A stretch of 51,580 nt of DNA, taken from assembly GCF_000372725.1 (NCBI RefSeq), contig NW_005201183.1:266316-317895 (forward strand), given 5' to 3'. This document shows, one piece after another, positions 1 through 10,345 of this stretch (position 1 is the first letter of the stretch; every line of letters begins with the position of its first letter). The notes under the pieces were generated by a model. That model had not been told where the DNA came from. It did not search any database and saw only the letters and a list, made by a program, of their open reading frames with translations. Made by a program: the position numbers and the translations under genes. This DNA comes from Emiliania huxleyi CCMP1516 (taxonomy: Eukaryota > Haptophyta > Isochrysidales > Noelaerhabdaceae).

Positions 1-40
1 CAAACACGCCCCCCGGGCCGTCCCCGAGCGGGCGGCGCCG

Positions 41-898
41 ATGGCCGCCGCGCCGGCCGCCCCGCGGGCCACGGCACTGGCGAGGTCCTCCATCGGCATG
101 GCCGTGCCGGCGGGTGCCCCTCCGGGGGGTGCCCCCGCTCCTGGTCGCCTCGAGCGGGTTGGCCGGCTGCGCCAGCGGCGCAATCTTGGGGGACTTGTAG
201 TACATCCCGAACTCGTCGGCGACGAGGGAGTGCTCCTCGGGCTCGTCCGCGATGGTGCCCCCGGGGCAGCCGAGTGGAGCGTGAAGCAGCTGCAGCAGCT
301 CCGCGACTCGGGCGCGTGCTCCTACCTCATGGCGCTGCGGGCTCGGCGGGGCGGCAGTGGAGGCTTCGGCGGGTTGGGCCACGGCGACCGGCAGGACAAG
401 CTGCTGCCCATGAAGGTCGAGGCCTTTGCTGGCCAGCGCGTCGTCGCTGTGTCGGCTGGAGATGACTACAGCCTCGCCCTCACAGCCGACGGCGCTATCT
501 GGAGCTGGGGCTTTGGAGACTTTGGCCTTGGCCAGCTGGGCCACGGCGACAATCAGAACCAGCTGCTGCACATGAAGGCCGAGGCCTTCGCTTGGCAGCG
601 CGTCGTCGCTGTGTCGGCTGGAGACCGGCACAGCCTCGCCATCACTGCCGACGGCGCCCTCTGGAGCTGGGGCGGGGGAGCCTTTGGCTGCTTGGGCCAC
701 GGCAACGAGCAGAGCCAGCTGCTGCCGAAGAAGGTCGAGGCCCTGGCTGGCCGGCGCGTCGTCGCCTTGTCGGCTGAGCTCGACGCCGACGGCGCTGTCT
801 TTACCTGGGGCGCTGGCGGACTCGGCCGCTTAGGCCACGGAGAGGACCTGTCGAACCAGCTGCTTCCCAAGAAGGTCGAGGCGCCGTCGCGGGAGTGA
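41..898 (+). CDS. RCC1-repeat (beta-propeller) protein, possibly 5' partial
   Basis: An open frame of 285 codons whose residues from about 105 onward are RCC1-type repeats: blocks of about 51 residues carrying LGHGD, QLLPKKVEA, RRVVALSAG, HSLAxTADG and WSWG. RCC1 repeats fold as propeller blades used for protein or chromatin binding; the family also acts in guanine-nucleotide exchange and ubiquitin-ligase substrate recognition. Only about four blades are present, fewer than the usual seven, and the last one is short because the piece between VVALSA and DADGAVF has lost several residues. The first 100 residues are GC-rich and show no domain; the frame is also open upstream to the window edge, so the annotated Met may not be the true start. 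It is a close relative of the F-box/RCC1 gene at 27268-28695, sharing the ending GHGEDLSNQLLPKK. The fold is secure; whether the gene is functional is open. Confidence 0.7.
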   Translation: MAAAPAAPRATALARSSIGMAVPAGAPPGGAPAPGRLERVGRLRQRRNLGGLVVHPELVGDEGVLLGLVRDGAPGAAEWSVKQLQQLRDSGACSYLMALRARRGGSGGFGGLGHGDRQDKLLPMKVEAFAGQRVVAVSAGDDYSLALTADGAIWSWGFGDFGLGQLGHGDNQNQLLHMKAEAFAWQRVVAVSAGDRHSLAITADGALWSWGGGAFGCLGHGNEQSQLLPKKVEALAGRRVVALSAELDADGAVFTWGAGGLGRLGHGEDLSNQLLPKKVEAPSRE

Positions 899-1371
899 GA
901 GGGGGCGAGGGGCGCGTGGCTGCGATAGGAGTACGACCGGCTCGGGAGAGGCCAAGTGTTCCGGATAGGGTGGAGGAGCCGGCTGGCCAAGCGTTAGTGC
1001 GCTCGCTCCCCACTCCCGTTACCCTGTGTCCCTGATCGTCCTTCCAAAATCCTGCTCGTGCAGGTGGGGACCTGTCCTCCTCCCACAACTCGGCCACATC
1101 CCTTCGTTTGTGGGTTCTCTGCACTCTGGAGCACTTGGAGACGAGCTCTGCCTCTGCGTGTGACTTTGCGTGTGTGTTTTCTTGATTCTCTCTCTTTCTT
1201 TCAGAGTGCCACACACGCACGGGCCGCCTCACTCTCCCCCCCTCCCCCCCCTCAGACGGTCTGCAGTACACGCGGAACCCCTGTGACTCTGTACAACCGG
1301 GGTCGCCTCCCCCCCCAGCCCCCGCTGTGCCTGCCGCGCGCCCGCGCGCGCGCAGCGTGCGCGACGCGGTC
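899..1371. other. Intergenic, convergent 3' ends
   Basis: Gap between two convergent genes. It contains pyrimidine-rich tracts around 1180-1260 and a run of CG dinucleotides near 1340-1360. No gene, RNA or obvious repeat is seen; the overlapping open frames here lack any domain. Confidence 0.5.
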
Positions 1372-1998
1372 TCACTTCTTCTTCTTCGAGCTCCCCTTCT
1401 TGGCATCGCCCCCGGCGTCGCCCGCCGCCTGTTCCGCCGGCGCCGCCGCGGCCTCTGGCTCTTCGAACGCCTTTTTCAGCCCGTCGAAGGGCGTCGGCGG
1501 AGGCTTCCACGGCCGGGCGAGCGCGCCCTCCGCAGGTTGGCCAAAGAGGTGGACCTGGCTTAGGCTGTGGCTGAGGAGCATGAGCGGGCCGCTGACGCCC
1601 TGGATCACGAGCGGGATGGTGTACTCCCACTTGTAGTGCATCAACGGGATCAGCACCATGCTCGCAGCCGACTGCGTAAGCATCTTTTTCCACTCGCGCA
1701 TGTCATGCTCGGGCAGCGTGATCTCCTCCGTGCGCTTGGGCTTCATCGGTTCCTCGATGGTGACCTTGACCTTGGTCTTGGGGTCCACCGGCATCGCGCT
1801 GATCTTGAGGTACAGCGCGCCAAAGCAGCAGACCGTCAGCACCATCCCGGCGCCATAGAAGAGCCGCAGGTACAGCAGACCGGGCGTGCCAGGGCCCACA
1901 TCAACATCCAAGTACTTCCACCCCATCATCACCACCATCAGGACAATCTGGCTTTTGGGCGGCGTCGGCATCTCGGGCGCTGCATCCTCTCCGGCCAT
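1372..1998 (-). CDS. PHO88: PHO88/SND3-like ER membrane protein
   Basis: A 208-residue protein of the Pho88 family. In yeast this ER membrane protein (Pho88/Snd3) takes part in SRP-independent targeting of membrane proteins, and it was first linked to phosphate transport. Family hallmarks are in order: an N-terminal hydrophobic helix (IVLMVVMMGWKYLDVD), a second segment (LYLRLFYGAGMVLTVC), the conserved HDMREWKK region, a third hydrophobic segment with MHYKWEYTIPLVIQ, the signature VHLFGQPAEGALARPWKPP, and a lysine-rich tail KKGSSKKKK. Length is slightly above yeast Pho88 (188 residues). I chose the Met at 1998 because upstream in-frame residues are non-conserved; an upstream Met exists at 2058. 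No intron is needed. The neighbour at 41-898 is convergent and unrelated. Confidence 0.88.
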   Translation of the reverse strand: MAGEDAAPEMPTPPKSQIVLMVVMMGWKYLDVDVGPGTPGLLYLRLFYGAGMVLTVCCFGALYLKISAMPVDPKTKVKVTIEEPMKPKRTEEITLPEHDMREWKKMLTQSAASMVLIPLMHYKWEYTIPLVIQGVSGPLMLLSHSLSQVHLFGQPAEGALARPWKPPPTPFDGLKKAFEEPEAAAAPAEQAAGDAGGDAKKGSSKKKK

Positions 1999-2368
1999 CG
2001 CCGCACGCCAAAGGCAGCTCGGGTGCGCGCGGGCAGGGGCGCGCGCTACCCGGTACAAGTGTTTGGCAAAGAAAAACCCGGATTCCGCCGGCGTCGAGGA
2101 CGGGGAAGACCCTTGCGTTGTCTGTTTTCTTTCTTTCTTTCTTTAGGACGGGGAAGATGACTCCGAGGAGGACGAATCAGTGGAAATCCAGTTGTCAGAT
2201 GTCACGATGCATCCGAAGGGGACCACCCCCAGCGCCGGCATCATCCGTAGAGGCACGAGTGTTCGAAGAGAGAGTGGACCTGAGCAACGACATGACTTGG
2301 AGGCAAATGATCGGAGTGGGAGTCAGAAATGTGGTCCTTGCGCGAGGGGAGCTCGATAGACTCGAGGG
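1999..2368. other. Intergenic with (TTTC)n tract and an EDDSE-type coding relic
   Basis: Presumed promoter side of the PHO88 gene. At 2118-2145 there is a TTGTCTGTTTT followed by TTTC repeats, one of several such tails in the window. Just after it, 2146-2230 encodes an acidic stretch starting EDDSEEDE that resembles 13764-13850, suggesting a shared mobile-element or gene fragment. No intact gene is seen. Confidence 0.4.
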
Positions 2369-3255
2369 GCCAGGATCTGAGGGAGGGTGTAGAGGATGTA
2401 GAGTGTAGAGCGCTGTAGAGCTGTAGAGATGTAGAGCGCTCTGGAGCGCTGTAGAGCTGTAGAGCTCTACATCCGCCGCGTGACGAGGCGCCTGCGTTGT
2501 AGAGCGATGTAGAGCGCGATTTTGTTGTAGAGTTTGTTGTAGAGGCTCTACAGCCAAACCGCCGGGAAGGCAGTGACTCAAAGAGGTCGAGCCGCGCTAA
2601 TGGGGTTTTACCGAGCTTAGTGAAGCTCTGATGGACAGCCCTGACTATCCCTGACACACAGAGAGTCCCTCTGACGGCACACAACACCCTATAACTGCGT
2701 CATGACCAGCCTGCCATGTGTCGCCGGTGCCGCATTCGTCGCTGTGCTTCTTTAGCAGGCGGTGGACTGTCGGCTGCGAGGACGGTCGCATTTGCGCGAG
2801 GCGAGGCGAGCATTCAGACGCCTTATCTGCGCCATGACTCGCGCCAGCGCGTGCGGGAGCTCCTGGCTGAGCGTTGAGTCCAGGCGAGTTGCGCTGGCCA
2901 CGATCGCTACGCCGAGCCGAGCTGACGCGCCGAGGCGCCGGCCAGTCGCAGCCGTGAGGCATGCCACAGCAGCAGAGGCATCTGCCACCCATTGGGCGGG
3001 CAGACAGAAGGCCAGGGCAGCACTGGCAAGTGCAACGCGCCTCATGTCGGAGAGCGACCGTGCCTCGTTCGCCGCTTATGATGTAGAGTTTGTTGTAGAG
3101 ATTTCACGTTGTAGAGCGCCTCTACATCGCTCTACAACGCAGGCGCCTCGTCACGCGGCGGATGTAGAGCTCTACAGCTCTACAGCGCTCTACATCTCTA
3201 CAGCTCTACAGTGCTCTACACTCTACATCCTCTACACCCTCCCTCAGGCCAGGAT
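2369..3255. mobile_element. Foldback DNA transposon, family A (non-autonomous), with 8-bp target duplication
   Basis: An 871-bp element (2377-3247) flanked by the perfect 8-bp direct repeat GCCAGGAT (2369-2376 and 3248-3255). The ends are inverted repeats beginning CTGAGGGAGGGTGTAGAG on the left, with the exact complement on the right. Each end (about 2377-2550 and 3080-3247) is packed with the motif TGTAGAG or its complement, about a dozen times per side. The centre (about 2550-3080) has open frames but no recognisable transposase, so the element is probably non-autonomous. The 8-bp duplication fits hAT-like or other cut-and-paste superfamilies; the terminus does not let me name one. A right-hand half copy lies at 46535-46732. 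Confidence 0.85.
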
Positions 3256-3766
3256 ACGCCGCGAGGAGGACGGAGTTGCGCCGAAAGGCGAAAGAAGCCG
3301 CGAGAACAAGGGACCGGCAGGCGGCGGCGTCGCAGGACGAGGCAGAAGAGAACGACGCGACAGAGGAGGAAATGACAAGGGAGAGAACGACGAGAGTGGG
3401 ACGACCGCGAGGTGGCATGAAGGTTGCAGCGAGAAGCGGCGAGAGACTGCGAAGAGAGATAGGAAGAGGCAGACTCCCTAGGGTGGGCGACGGCTAGCGC
3501 ATCACACACCTCTCCTTAAAATCCCTCTGTGTGGTGGCGGCGTGCCGTCCTCCCATCCCTCCCTTGGGTTGTCCGTTTTCTTTCTTTCTTTTTCTACTCT
3601 CAGCGTCCCGCGACAACAAATCATGTTGAGCATGCTGCGTACATCGAGAGTGTTCTGACGCGAAGAACAAAAAAGAAGAATTGTTAAAATACAAGCCTCT
3701 CACAGAAAAAGAATGCAGTCCATCAAAGTACAAAGAAAAGAGAAGGTGCCACAGCCTCTTCAACAA
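3256..3766. other. Intergenic, dispersed repeat and (TTTC)n tail
   Basis: Open frames here encode only very basic or acidic low-complexity peptides. The stretch 3420-3540, read on the minus strand, closely matches 47008-47110 on the plus strand (both contain GATTTTAAGGAGAGG followed by GCTAGCC and TCGCCCACCCT), so it is a dispersed repeat. A TTGTCCGTTTTCTTTCTTTC tail starts at 3565. No gene is called. Confidence 0.5.
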
Positions 3767-4348
3767 TCAAGTGTTATTCCGCCATTGCCATGCTCGTCTG
3801 GGGGGGGGGGGGGGGTTCCTGGCTGCCACCTGCCTCGCAGTCTCGACCAAACCCATGCCAGAGTGCGCAGGGGCAGGCTCCGGCTCGAAGCCTGACGTCA
3901 GCGAGGGCGTGTGCACTATTGATGGCGGCTCGCTAGCTGAAGGCTGGTGGCCCAGCGCTGGCGGCTGAGGTGCGACTGGCACCGCGAGCACAACTGATGT
4001 ACTGCGCCCGTTTCTCGCGCCAAAAAGGCCGAGGTCTGTGTGCAGATACTTCCGCGTCGGCACATCTGCAGCGACGGGCTGAGGTGCCGTCCGCTCTTTC
4101 CTCTTACGCTTTGCACCTCGTTTCGTGCCAGCACCGCTCTTTCCTCCGAGAGATGTTGCCGCCTCGACGAGCACTCGCTTGAGGCCCTTGTAGAGATCGT
4201 GGCCTGCAAGCCAGCCAAAGCGCTTGCCAGCCTCCGTCACCGCCTTGGAGAGAAACCGATCAAAATATTGTTGCAGCCTCGCCACGCCGCTCGTCTGACC
4301 ACCTCGCCTGCCCAGAGAGCGCGACAGCTTCTTGTCGATGCCACCCAT
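3767..4348 (-). CDS. Hypothetical basic protein, divergent from the MICAL-like gene
   Basis: A 193-residue frame starting MGGIDKKLSRSLGRRGG. I do not recognise the family. Visible features are a possible amphipathic helical region (RLQQYFDRFLSKAVTEAG, then FGWLAGHDLYKGLKRVLVE), a strongly basic cluster KRGAKRKRKERT that could be a nuclear localisation signal, and a proline-rich tail. The first glycine after Met would in principle allow N-myristoylation, but this is only a possibility. The final 15 residues overlap a homopolymer G run at about 3802-3816, so the real 3' end may lie at a splice site nearby. Its start is only about 110 bp from the start of the divergent gene at 4461, which implies a shared bidirectional promoter. 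Confidence 0.45.
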   Translation of the reverse strand: MGGIDKKLSRSLGRRGGQTSGVARLQQYFDRFLSKAVTEAGKRFGWLAGHDLYKGLKRVLVEAATSLGGKSGAGTKRGAKRKRKERTAPQPVAADVPTRKYLHTDLGLFGARNGRSTSVVLAVPVAPQPPALGHQPSASEPPSIVHTPSLTSGFEPEPAPAHSGMGLVETARQVAARNPPPPPRRAWQWRNNT

Positions 4349-4460
4349 GGGGACCACAGTCGGCGCTTGCTGGGCCCCGCACGGACGTACGTTGCAGGCA
4401 ATCACCCGTTCGTTCCGCGCCCGAAGGGGGAGGCGGCTCACACAAAACACACACACACAC
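4349..4460. promoter_or_regulatory. Putative bidirectional promoter with CA repeat
   Basis: A 112-bp spacer between two divergent start codons. It contains a short CA microsatellite directly before the ATG at 4461 and no TATA-like box. The call rests only on geometry. Confidence 0.35.
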
Positions 4461-7002
4461 ATGTCGCTCGCCGCCGCCGTGTCCTTCGTGGAGAAATGCG
4501 AGTCCCCCACCGAGCTTGCCAAGCTCAGCGCCGCTGTGGCCGAACGGCAAACGGCTCTGAATCAGAAGAAGCTGGCGCAGTCCGACGCGCCGCTTCCGAC
4601 TCGCGCCGCCAACCCCTTCCTCCAGGCAGATCGGGCCGGCAGCCAGCAGCGAAAGGTGCAGCCGGACGCGTCGCTCCCTACGCGTGCTGCCAATCCATTC
4701 CTACAGGCCGACCGTGCTCGAAACGGCAAGAGCGCCCCTCCAAAGTCCCCAGCGAAAGAGGCTGTCGCCGTGCTGACCGCGGAAGCAGCAGTCGACCAAG
4801 TGATGCCCGAGGCGTCCCCGGTCAAGCCAACGGTGTTGAGGAAGCGGCCTTCGGCAATCGAATCTGCTCTCACGCTCGTCGGCCTGCGCGAGGATGACGC
4901 GCACCTCGCCGAGCCACCCGACGGCCATGCGCTCAAGAAAGCATGGGCTTCGTTTCTCGCCGCCAACGAGGTGCTCGAGGCGGTCCAGGCGTACGCGGAG
5001 CTGCGAGCGGCGTGCCGTGTACCGGCCGAGGCGTTTGGTCAGGCGGCGTTCGATGCGGTGCAGACGGTCACGGCCTCCTCGCCCGTGCCTCACAAGACCA
5101 AGTCGCTCATGGTTGCTCTCTCCAACAACCTCAAGAAACGGCCGCCGCCGCCAAAGCCAGAGGACTCTCCTCGCGTAGTCATCTCTGGGGCCGGCCCCGT
5201 CGGGCTGCGCGCCGCCGTCGAGGCGGCTCTGATGGGGATGCGCGTGCACGTTGTCGAGAAGCGCGACTCCTTCTCGCGCGTCAACATCCTGCTGCTCTGG
5301 CCAATGACCGCCGACGACCTCATGGCGTACGGCGCGAGAACCTTCTACCCCAAGTTTTCCAACAACAATGCGATGCTCCACCTCGGAACACGCGAGATTC
5401 AGCTCGTCCTGCTGAAGAACGCGCTGCTCCTCGGCGTGCGCTTCTCCTACGGAACCGAAATGGTCGCCGTGCAGGCGCCTGCGTCGGGCGCGGCGTCCTG
5501 GAAGGCTTGGACAACGGAGGCGGCCGCCAAGGACGCGGCGCTAGCTGGCGTGCTCGACTTCAAGAAGCTCAAGATCGGCGCCTACCAGACCGGGACCGGG
5601 CAGGGCAAGTGCAACATGGTGCAAAAGTCTGAGCTCGATCCGAGCTTCGCGCTCGACGCCTCCAAGAAGGCGCCAGAGGGCGTGACGCTGCTGCCCTTCG
5701 ACGCGCTGCTGCTGGCCGAGGGCGAGTGGTCAAACTCGTGCGTGCGGCTGGGGATCGACAAGACGATCGACCGCTTCAGTCAAGCCATCGGTTTCGTCAT
5801 CAACATGGAGTTTGACCCAAAGGACAAGCTGACGAAGGACACCGTGCTGCGCTCCTTCACCGCGCGACCGTTCGACCCGGCAGGCAAGCGCCTCACCGCG
5901 GCCAACATCAAGTTCGAGTTTGCCGAGTACCTCAAGGGAGAGACGCATTACATCGTCGTGACGATCAAGAAGGCGAGCCTGCTCGAGCACAACGCGCTGC
6001 GACAGGACCTGCCCGCCTCCGATCTGCTAACTAAGCAGAACCTCGACGTCGAGGCGCTGATGGTGCTCGCGCGCAAGATTGCCACCTGCATCGGCCTGCC
6101 GGAGCACACGCAGTTCTGCGACTTCCACCCCGCCAAGCTCTTCGACTTCTCGACGCGCGCGCGCTGCCTCGCCGGCTTCCGCGTGCTCGCGGTCCAGCGC
6201 GACGGCACCGTCACCGGCTCGGGCCTCGAGACGCACCCGTACCTCCGAGAGGCGGAGACCAAGTACTATGAGCGGGCGGCGGTGCAGGCGGAGGAGGAGG
6301 TCACCAAGCGGAAGAAGGAGATGGTGGAGCTGCGCAAGTCAATTGAGGCGGTCGAGGCGGCGATCGCAAAGGGCGGCTGCCTCGGCGACATGAATGAGGC
6401 GCAGACGCAGGAGTTCCTCAAGGCGCAGCTCGAGGGGCAGCAGAGGTCGGTCGGGGAGCTCGAAAAGAAGACCTCGGTCAACGAAGCGAGCGCGACCACT
6501 GCGCGAGAGCGGCAGCGCGAATGGCTCGCAGCCGTCTCAGCCTTCTCGGCCGGCGGCTCCTCGCTCGTGCCGGTGCTTCCCATTGGCGACTCGATGCTCG
6601 AGCCATTCTGGTGCGCCGCGCGTGCCGCGACACCCCCGTGCGACCGTGGGGGATGTGCGGACTCAGCCGCGCTGCTGGCTGCACCTCCGTAGGCCGCAGG
6701 GCCTCGGCTCGAACCGCGGCTTCCATACCGCGCTTGATGCAGTGTGGGCGGTGCAAGTGATGAAGTCGGAGGGGCTCGAGGCGGCGCTGCTCGAGCGCTC
6801 CTTTTGGTACGATCTCATGCTGCAGGCGACATGGAACAACGGGCTACTGCGACCGGCGGACGGCTGGTCCGCCGACCCGGCGACGCGCTACGAGGGCAAG
6901 GCCGTCGTACAACAGAAGGAGATTTACTCCAACCCAACCTCGAAGCGGCTCTTCCGCGGGAGTGGGGCCACGCCGGAGCGCCTCCTGCACGCCGTCTCCT
7001 AG
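4461..7002 (+). CDS. MICAL-type flavoprotein monooxygenase
   Basis: Two exons, 4461-6610 and 6693-7002, joined by an 82-nt GT-AG intron, give 819 residues. MICAL proteins are FAD monooxygenases that use NADPH to oxidise methionines in actin. The FAD-binding site is at about residues 240-275 (VVISGAGPVGLRAAVEAALM, then VEKRDSFSRVN), followed by the MICAL-specific block GARTFYPKFSNNNAM and EIQLVLLKNALLLGV. The second FAD motif, GDSMLEPFW (about residue 707), continues across the splice into PQGLGSNRGFHTALDAVW, matching the family and fixing the intron. A coiled-coil-like insert lies at about 600-690. The N-terminus has a tandem duplication of PTRAANPFLQADRA. No calponin-homology or LIM domain is present, unlike animal MICALs. 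An in-frame ATG at 4332 is an alternative start, but the intervening CA repeat makes 4461 more likely. Confidence 0.85.
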
Positions 7003-7215
7003 CTTGCACTAGGGGTCGGGAGGGGTCGCAAAACAAATAAAATCGCCGTCCCCAAAAACAACTAAATTCCCCTTCGACAAAAATCCTGAGAATGCTCGAG
7101 CTCCTGACTCGCTGACGCTGCGAGCGTTGCCCTCCTCGGGCGCGACGCACACTCGGCGATGCGGTCCAGGACTTCGACCACGGCCACTCATCATCATCTC
7201 TTCCCACCGACTTCG

Positions 7216-7247
<32 letters not shown>

Positions 7248-8636
7248 TTTAGCAAAGTTCCGACTTCGGCGCATGAGATCGCGTCGATCGCAGACCGTTC
7301 AACCGGCAGGGAGGGCTGCGGAGGCTGTTTTGCTGACGCTCAGTTCGGGCGGCGGGGCAGCTGAAGGACGGCACCCGACCCAGCCAGACCCAGCAAACCT
7401 TTGCCTCCTAGATGCCCCCCCTCACTTCATACCGAAGCTGCTGCGTCTGGTGCGACTCAACTTCGCATCCAAGCCCCTGGAGTCGGCGTCTTGCGCGCCT
7501 TTTCTCGCGCGGAGCTGGTGAGATGTCGAGAGGAGCCGTGGCTCGCCGCACCCGTCGCCTTGACCGACTTGATCATCTGACAACGGTGCGGGCATGCAGC
7601 ACGCAGCCCGTGGCTCAGCCGCCGGCTGTGGAGACGGTATACGGGCTGTTTATCAGGCGTCATCGCTCGCTTGCAAGCTGACACCACGCGGGAAGCCCGC
7701 CTCCAGAATATGGGGCGGCGGGGTTCACTCCCCGGTGGGTCTGGGCAGCTGACAACCTCCTCGAGCACGCCAGAAGGTGACACCCGCCCGCCCCCATCCA
7801 CAACTTAAGGCCAAAACCACCCCAGCTGCGAGTATTCACGCCGCCCTCCCTGCCACCTCAGGCGGCTTGTTCTCAAGCGGGCAACCATCGACGACACGGA
7901 CTGGGCGACCAGCTTCGCGGGCCTCGCTGTGAGCTTCATTGGCACCGCCGATGGCATCGCCGACCCTCGCAGCGCCTCACCACGGACGCTCGGACGGCGC
8001 ATATGACGGGGTGCGCATAGACGCCCGCGAGCTCGTCCTACCCTCGCCGCGCCACCGTCACCTCCACCCTCCCCACGGACGCCCTTTGGCCGCCCTCGCG
8101 CCGCCGCGGCTCGAACCCGCTGCCGCTGCCATTCTCGCCCTCACACTCCTCGCTGCCTCCCGATCGCCGCCGCCGCCACCACCTTCCTCCGGCATGCCGC
8201 CGCTCTCACCCTCGCCTCCAGCCGCCCCGCCCCGTCACCCCGCCACCCCCCCCGCCGCCACCACCCCGCCGTCTCCACTCTCGCCGCCGCTGCCGCCGCC
8301 GCCTCCCCAGCCGCCGCCACCGTTGCCGCCACCCTCGTTTCCACCGCCTTCGTCGCGCTCCACGCCACCGCCAAGATCGACGCCCCTGCACCACGGCCGG
8401 TAGTGGGCCGTGAGTGGCCAGGTGCTGCCCCCCCAGTACGCCCCCCGCATGCTGGGTGGGTAGACAGCGGTAGCTCTGCAGGGCAAGGCTCTCTGTAGGC
8501 CCTTGCCGGGTGGTTATGGCTCCCGCGGGCGCTGTCGAGAAAAAATCGAGAATTTGCGAGATCGCACGTCCGGTTGGCCGTTATTTTTGTGAGTCGTGGC
8601 GCTGCCCGTGTGTTCGAAGCATGTAAGATGATGCGT
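7003..8636. other. Low-complexity intergenic region
   Basis: AT-richer stretch after the stop (7030-7100), a GA microsatellite at 7217-7245, and a long CCGCC/CCACC-rich block at 8150-8390 that translates as polyproline in one frame and polyglycine/arginine in another. A frame from about 7858 to 8003 (RRLVLKRATIDDTDWATS) looks more gene-like than its surroundings and could be an orphan exon. I cannot support a gene. Confidence 0.4.
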
Positions 8637-10345
8637 GGAGATCATACTCGAGATCTCTGCGGGACAGGCCAGTAGATTTGTTGAGTGGAGATCGTAGATG
8701 CCGATCAGAGATCTTCCCCACACACAGCATCTCTCACAAAACTCAGAGATTTTTAACTGATGATAGAGATCTTGAGCTGCCGCTCGGCACCTCGAGCTCA
8801 GGCCGGAGACGGAGATGTTGACTTCGCGCCAAAGGCGCCTCGAGAATCGTGTGGCCGACTGGAGATTGCATAATGGCGCGAAAAGAGGGGTGGAGATCCA
8901 CTTGAAGGTGTGAAAGGAAAAGAGCATCCCCTTGGAAGGACGTCGATCCCCCCCCTGACACGCCTCCCCCACACGAGATTGGAGATTGGAGATCGGAGAT
9001 GAAGATCGGAGAACGCGCCTCCATCGTTGTGATGAGCGCGCCGCGATGGAGCTCACCTCGTTCGTCTCTGGCATGACCGAGTTCGCCGCGAACCTGTATC
9101 CTCTAAAGACCGAGGAGGAGCTCGTGGCGCTCCTGAGCGGCATGCACCACTTCCCACCTGGCGTGCCTGAGCGTGCCCGTCGCGTCCATGAGCGGCTGGC
9201 CCTGCCCGCCGGGTCGGCACTCTGCTCCTCTGACGTCGGCGTGCTGATTGACCGGCTCGACACGGAGGGAGGCCTTGGCGGGTTGTACAAGCATCTCGCG
9301 CACACCAAGGAGGACCCTCTACATTTCGTTCCGAGCACCAACACGGAGGCCGCGGAGCAGGCGTGTCGAGCCGCCCTCTCGCCCTGCACGCGTTGCCCCC
9401 TTGCCACATGTACATGTAGCATGTGCATGTGCATGTGCAAATCCGCCTGCATAGGCCTTCGTCTTTCTCGCTCGCTCGAAGCACATCTTCCGCCACAACG
9501 TGCCACATGATGAATGAGCCCCCCCCCCCCCCCCCTCACGCAAAATTATTTGTTGATGGCAGCGCGCGAACCGCACGACAACGCCCCCAGTTCGGCGTAC
9601 ATGGACCGCGCGCGCAGCGCGCTCCGTGTTTGCATACCGCCCTGGCGGATTCGTTTACACTTCCTAGCTCAAGCCAGGCGCCGCAGGCCATAAAGAGGAG
9701 CGCAGATTAAAATGGCGCCGCAGGCTCCCCGGGCCATCCGCGCACGGCAGTAACCTTTAAAAAACAAAAAGATCATCACAGCGGCCTCTGTGATCTCCAA
9801 TCTCCAATCTCCAATCTCCAATCTCCAGCGTCGACACATCTTAGGCCGGATCCAGTCAGATCCCCAATCTCTATCTCCAATCTCCAATCTCCAGCACCAG
9901 CGTCATATTTTGCCGGATCCAGTTTAGATCTCCGATCTCCATCTCCAATCTCCAATCTCCAATCTCGATTCGGGGGGCCGGGGGAGGGGGGGGGGGCTCG
10001 AACCTTCAAGGAGATGCGCTATGGATTCATTCACACCCACATCTCCGATCTCCGATCTCCAATCTCCCATTTGACCCCTGCCGCCGCCAGCTGCGATCTC
10101 CAATCTCCAATCTCGATCTCCAATCTCCGCCCCAGTGGTGGATGCCCGGCGCGAGGATCTACGATCTGTGTTCTCCATCTCCAATCTCCACCTTTGACCC
10201 TGGCAACTGCCAACACGATCCACAATCTGTGATCTCAATCTTTCATCTTCAACCAAGCCCGACTGTGTGGTAGAATCGGCTAGGATCTCCACTCCTGGTC
10301 TGCGATCTACTGTCTGCGATCTAGGCTACTCTCTCGCAGAGATCT
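8637..10345. repeat. Inverted pair of TTGGAGA heptamer arrays around a unique core
   Basis: From about 8637 to 9010 the plus strand carries scattered GGAGATC and GGAGATT motifs, ending in a tight run at 8983-9003. From about 9787 to 10345 the complement (ATCTCCA repeated) forms long runs. The outer parts also match each other in inverse orientation (GAGATCTCTGCG at about 8650 versus CGCAGAGATCTC at about 10337). The arrangement, inverted ends made of a reiterated short motif around a unique centre, is the same as in the two transposons at 2369-3255 and 40164-41033. I found no terminal target duplication, so the ends are not fixed. Confidence 0.6.
9046..9510 (+). CDS. Small hypothetical ORF inside the heptamer arrays
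   Basis: A 154-codon frame beginning MELTSFVSGMTEFAANLY. Its first about 110 residues have normal protein composition (MTEFAANLYPLKTEEELVAL, then GVLIDRLDTEGGLGGLYKHL); the rest becomes cysteine-rich because it runs into a CATGTACATGTGCATG repeat at 9405-9440, so a splice site or the true end probably lies before that. I do not recognise a family. It sits between inverted TTGGAGA arrays, so it may be cargo of a foldback element rather than a host gene. Confidence 0.4.
   Translation: MELTSFVSGMTEFAANLYPLKTEEELVALLSGMHHFPPGVPERARRVHERLALPAGSALCSSDVGVLIDRLDTEGGLGGLYKHLAHTKEDPLHFVPSTNTEAAEQACRAALSPCTRCPLATCTCSMCMCMCKSACIGLRLSRSLEAHLPPQRAT

Noticed and set aside
8141..8403. Polyproline / polyglycine ORFs
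   Set aside because: Simple CCGCC-type low-complexity DNA open in several frames at once, with no domain at either end.
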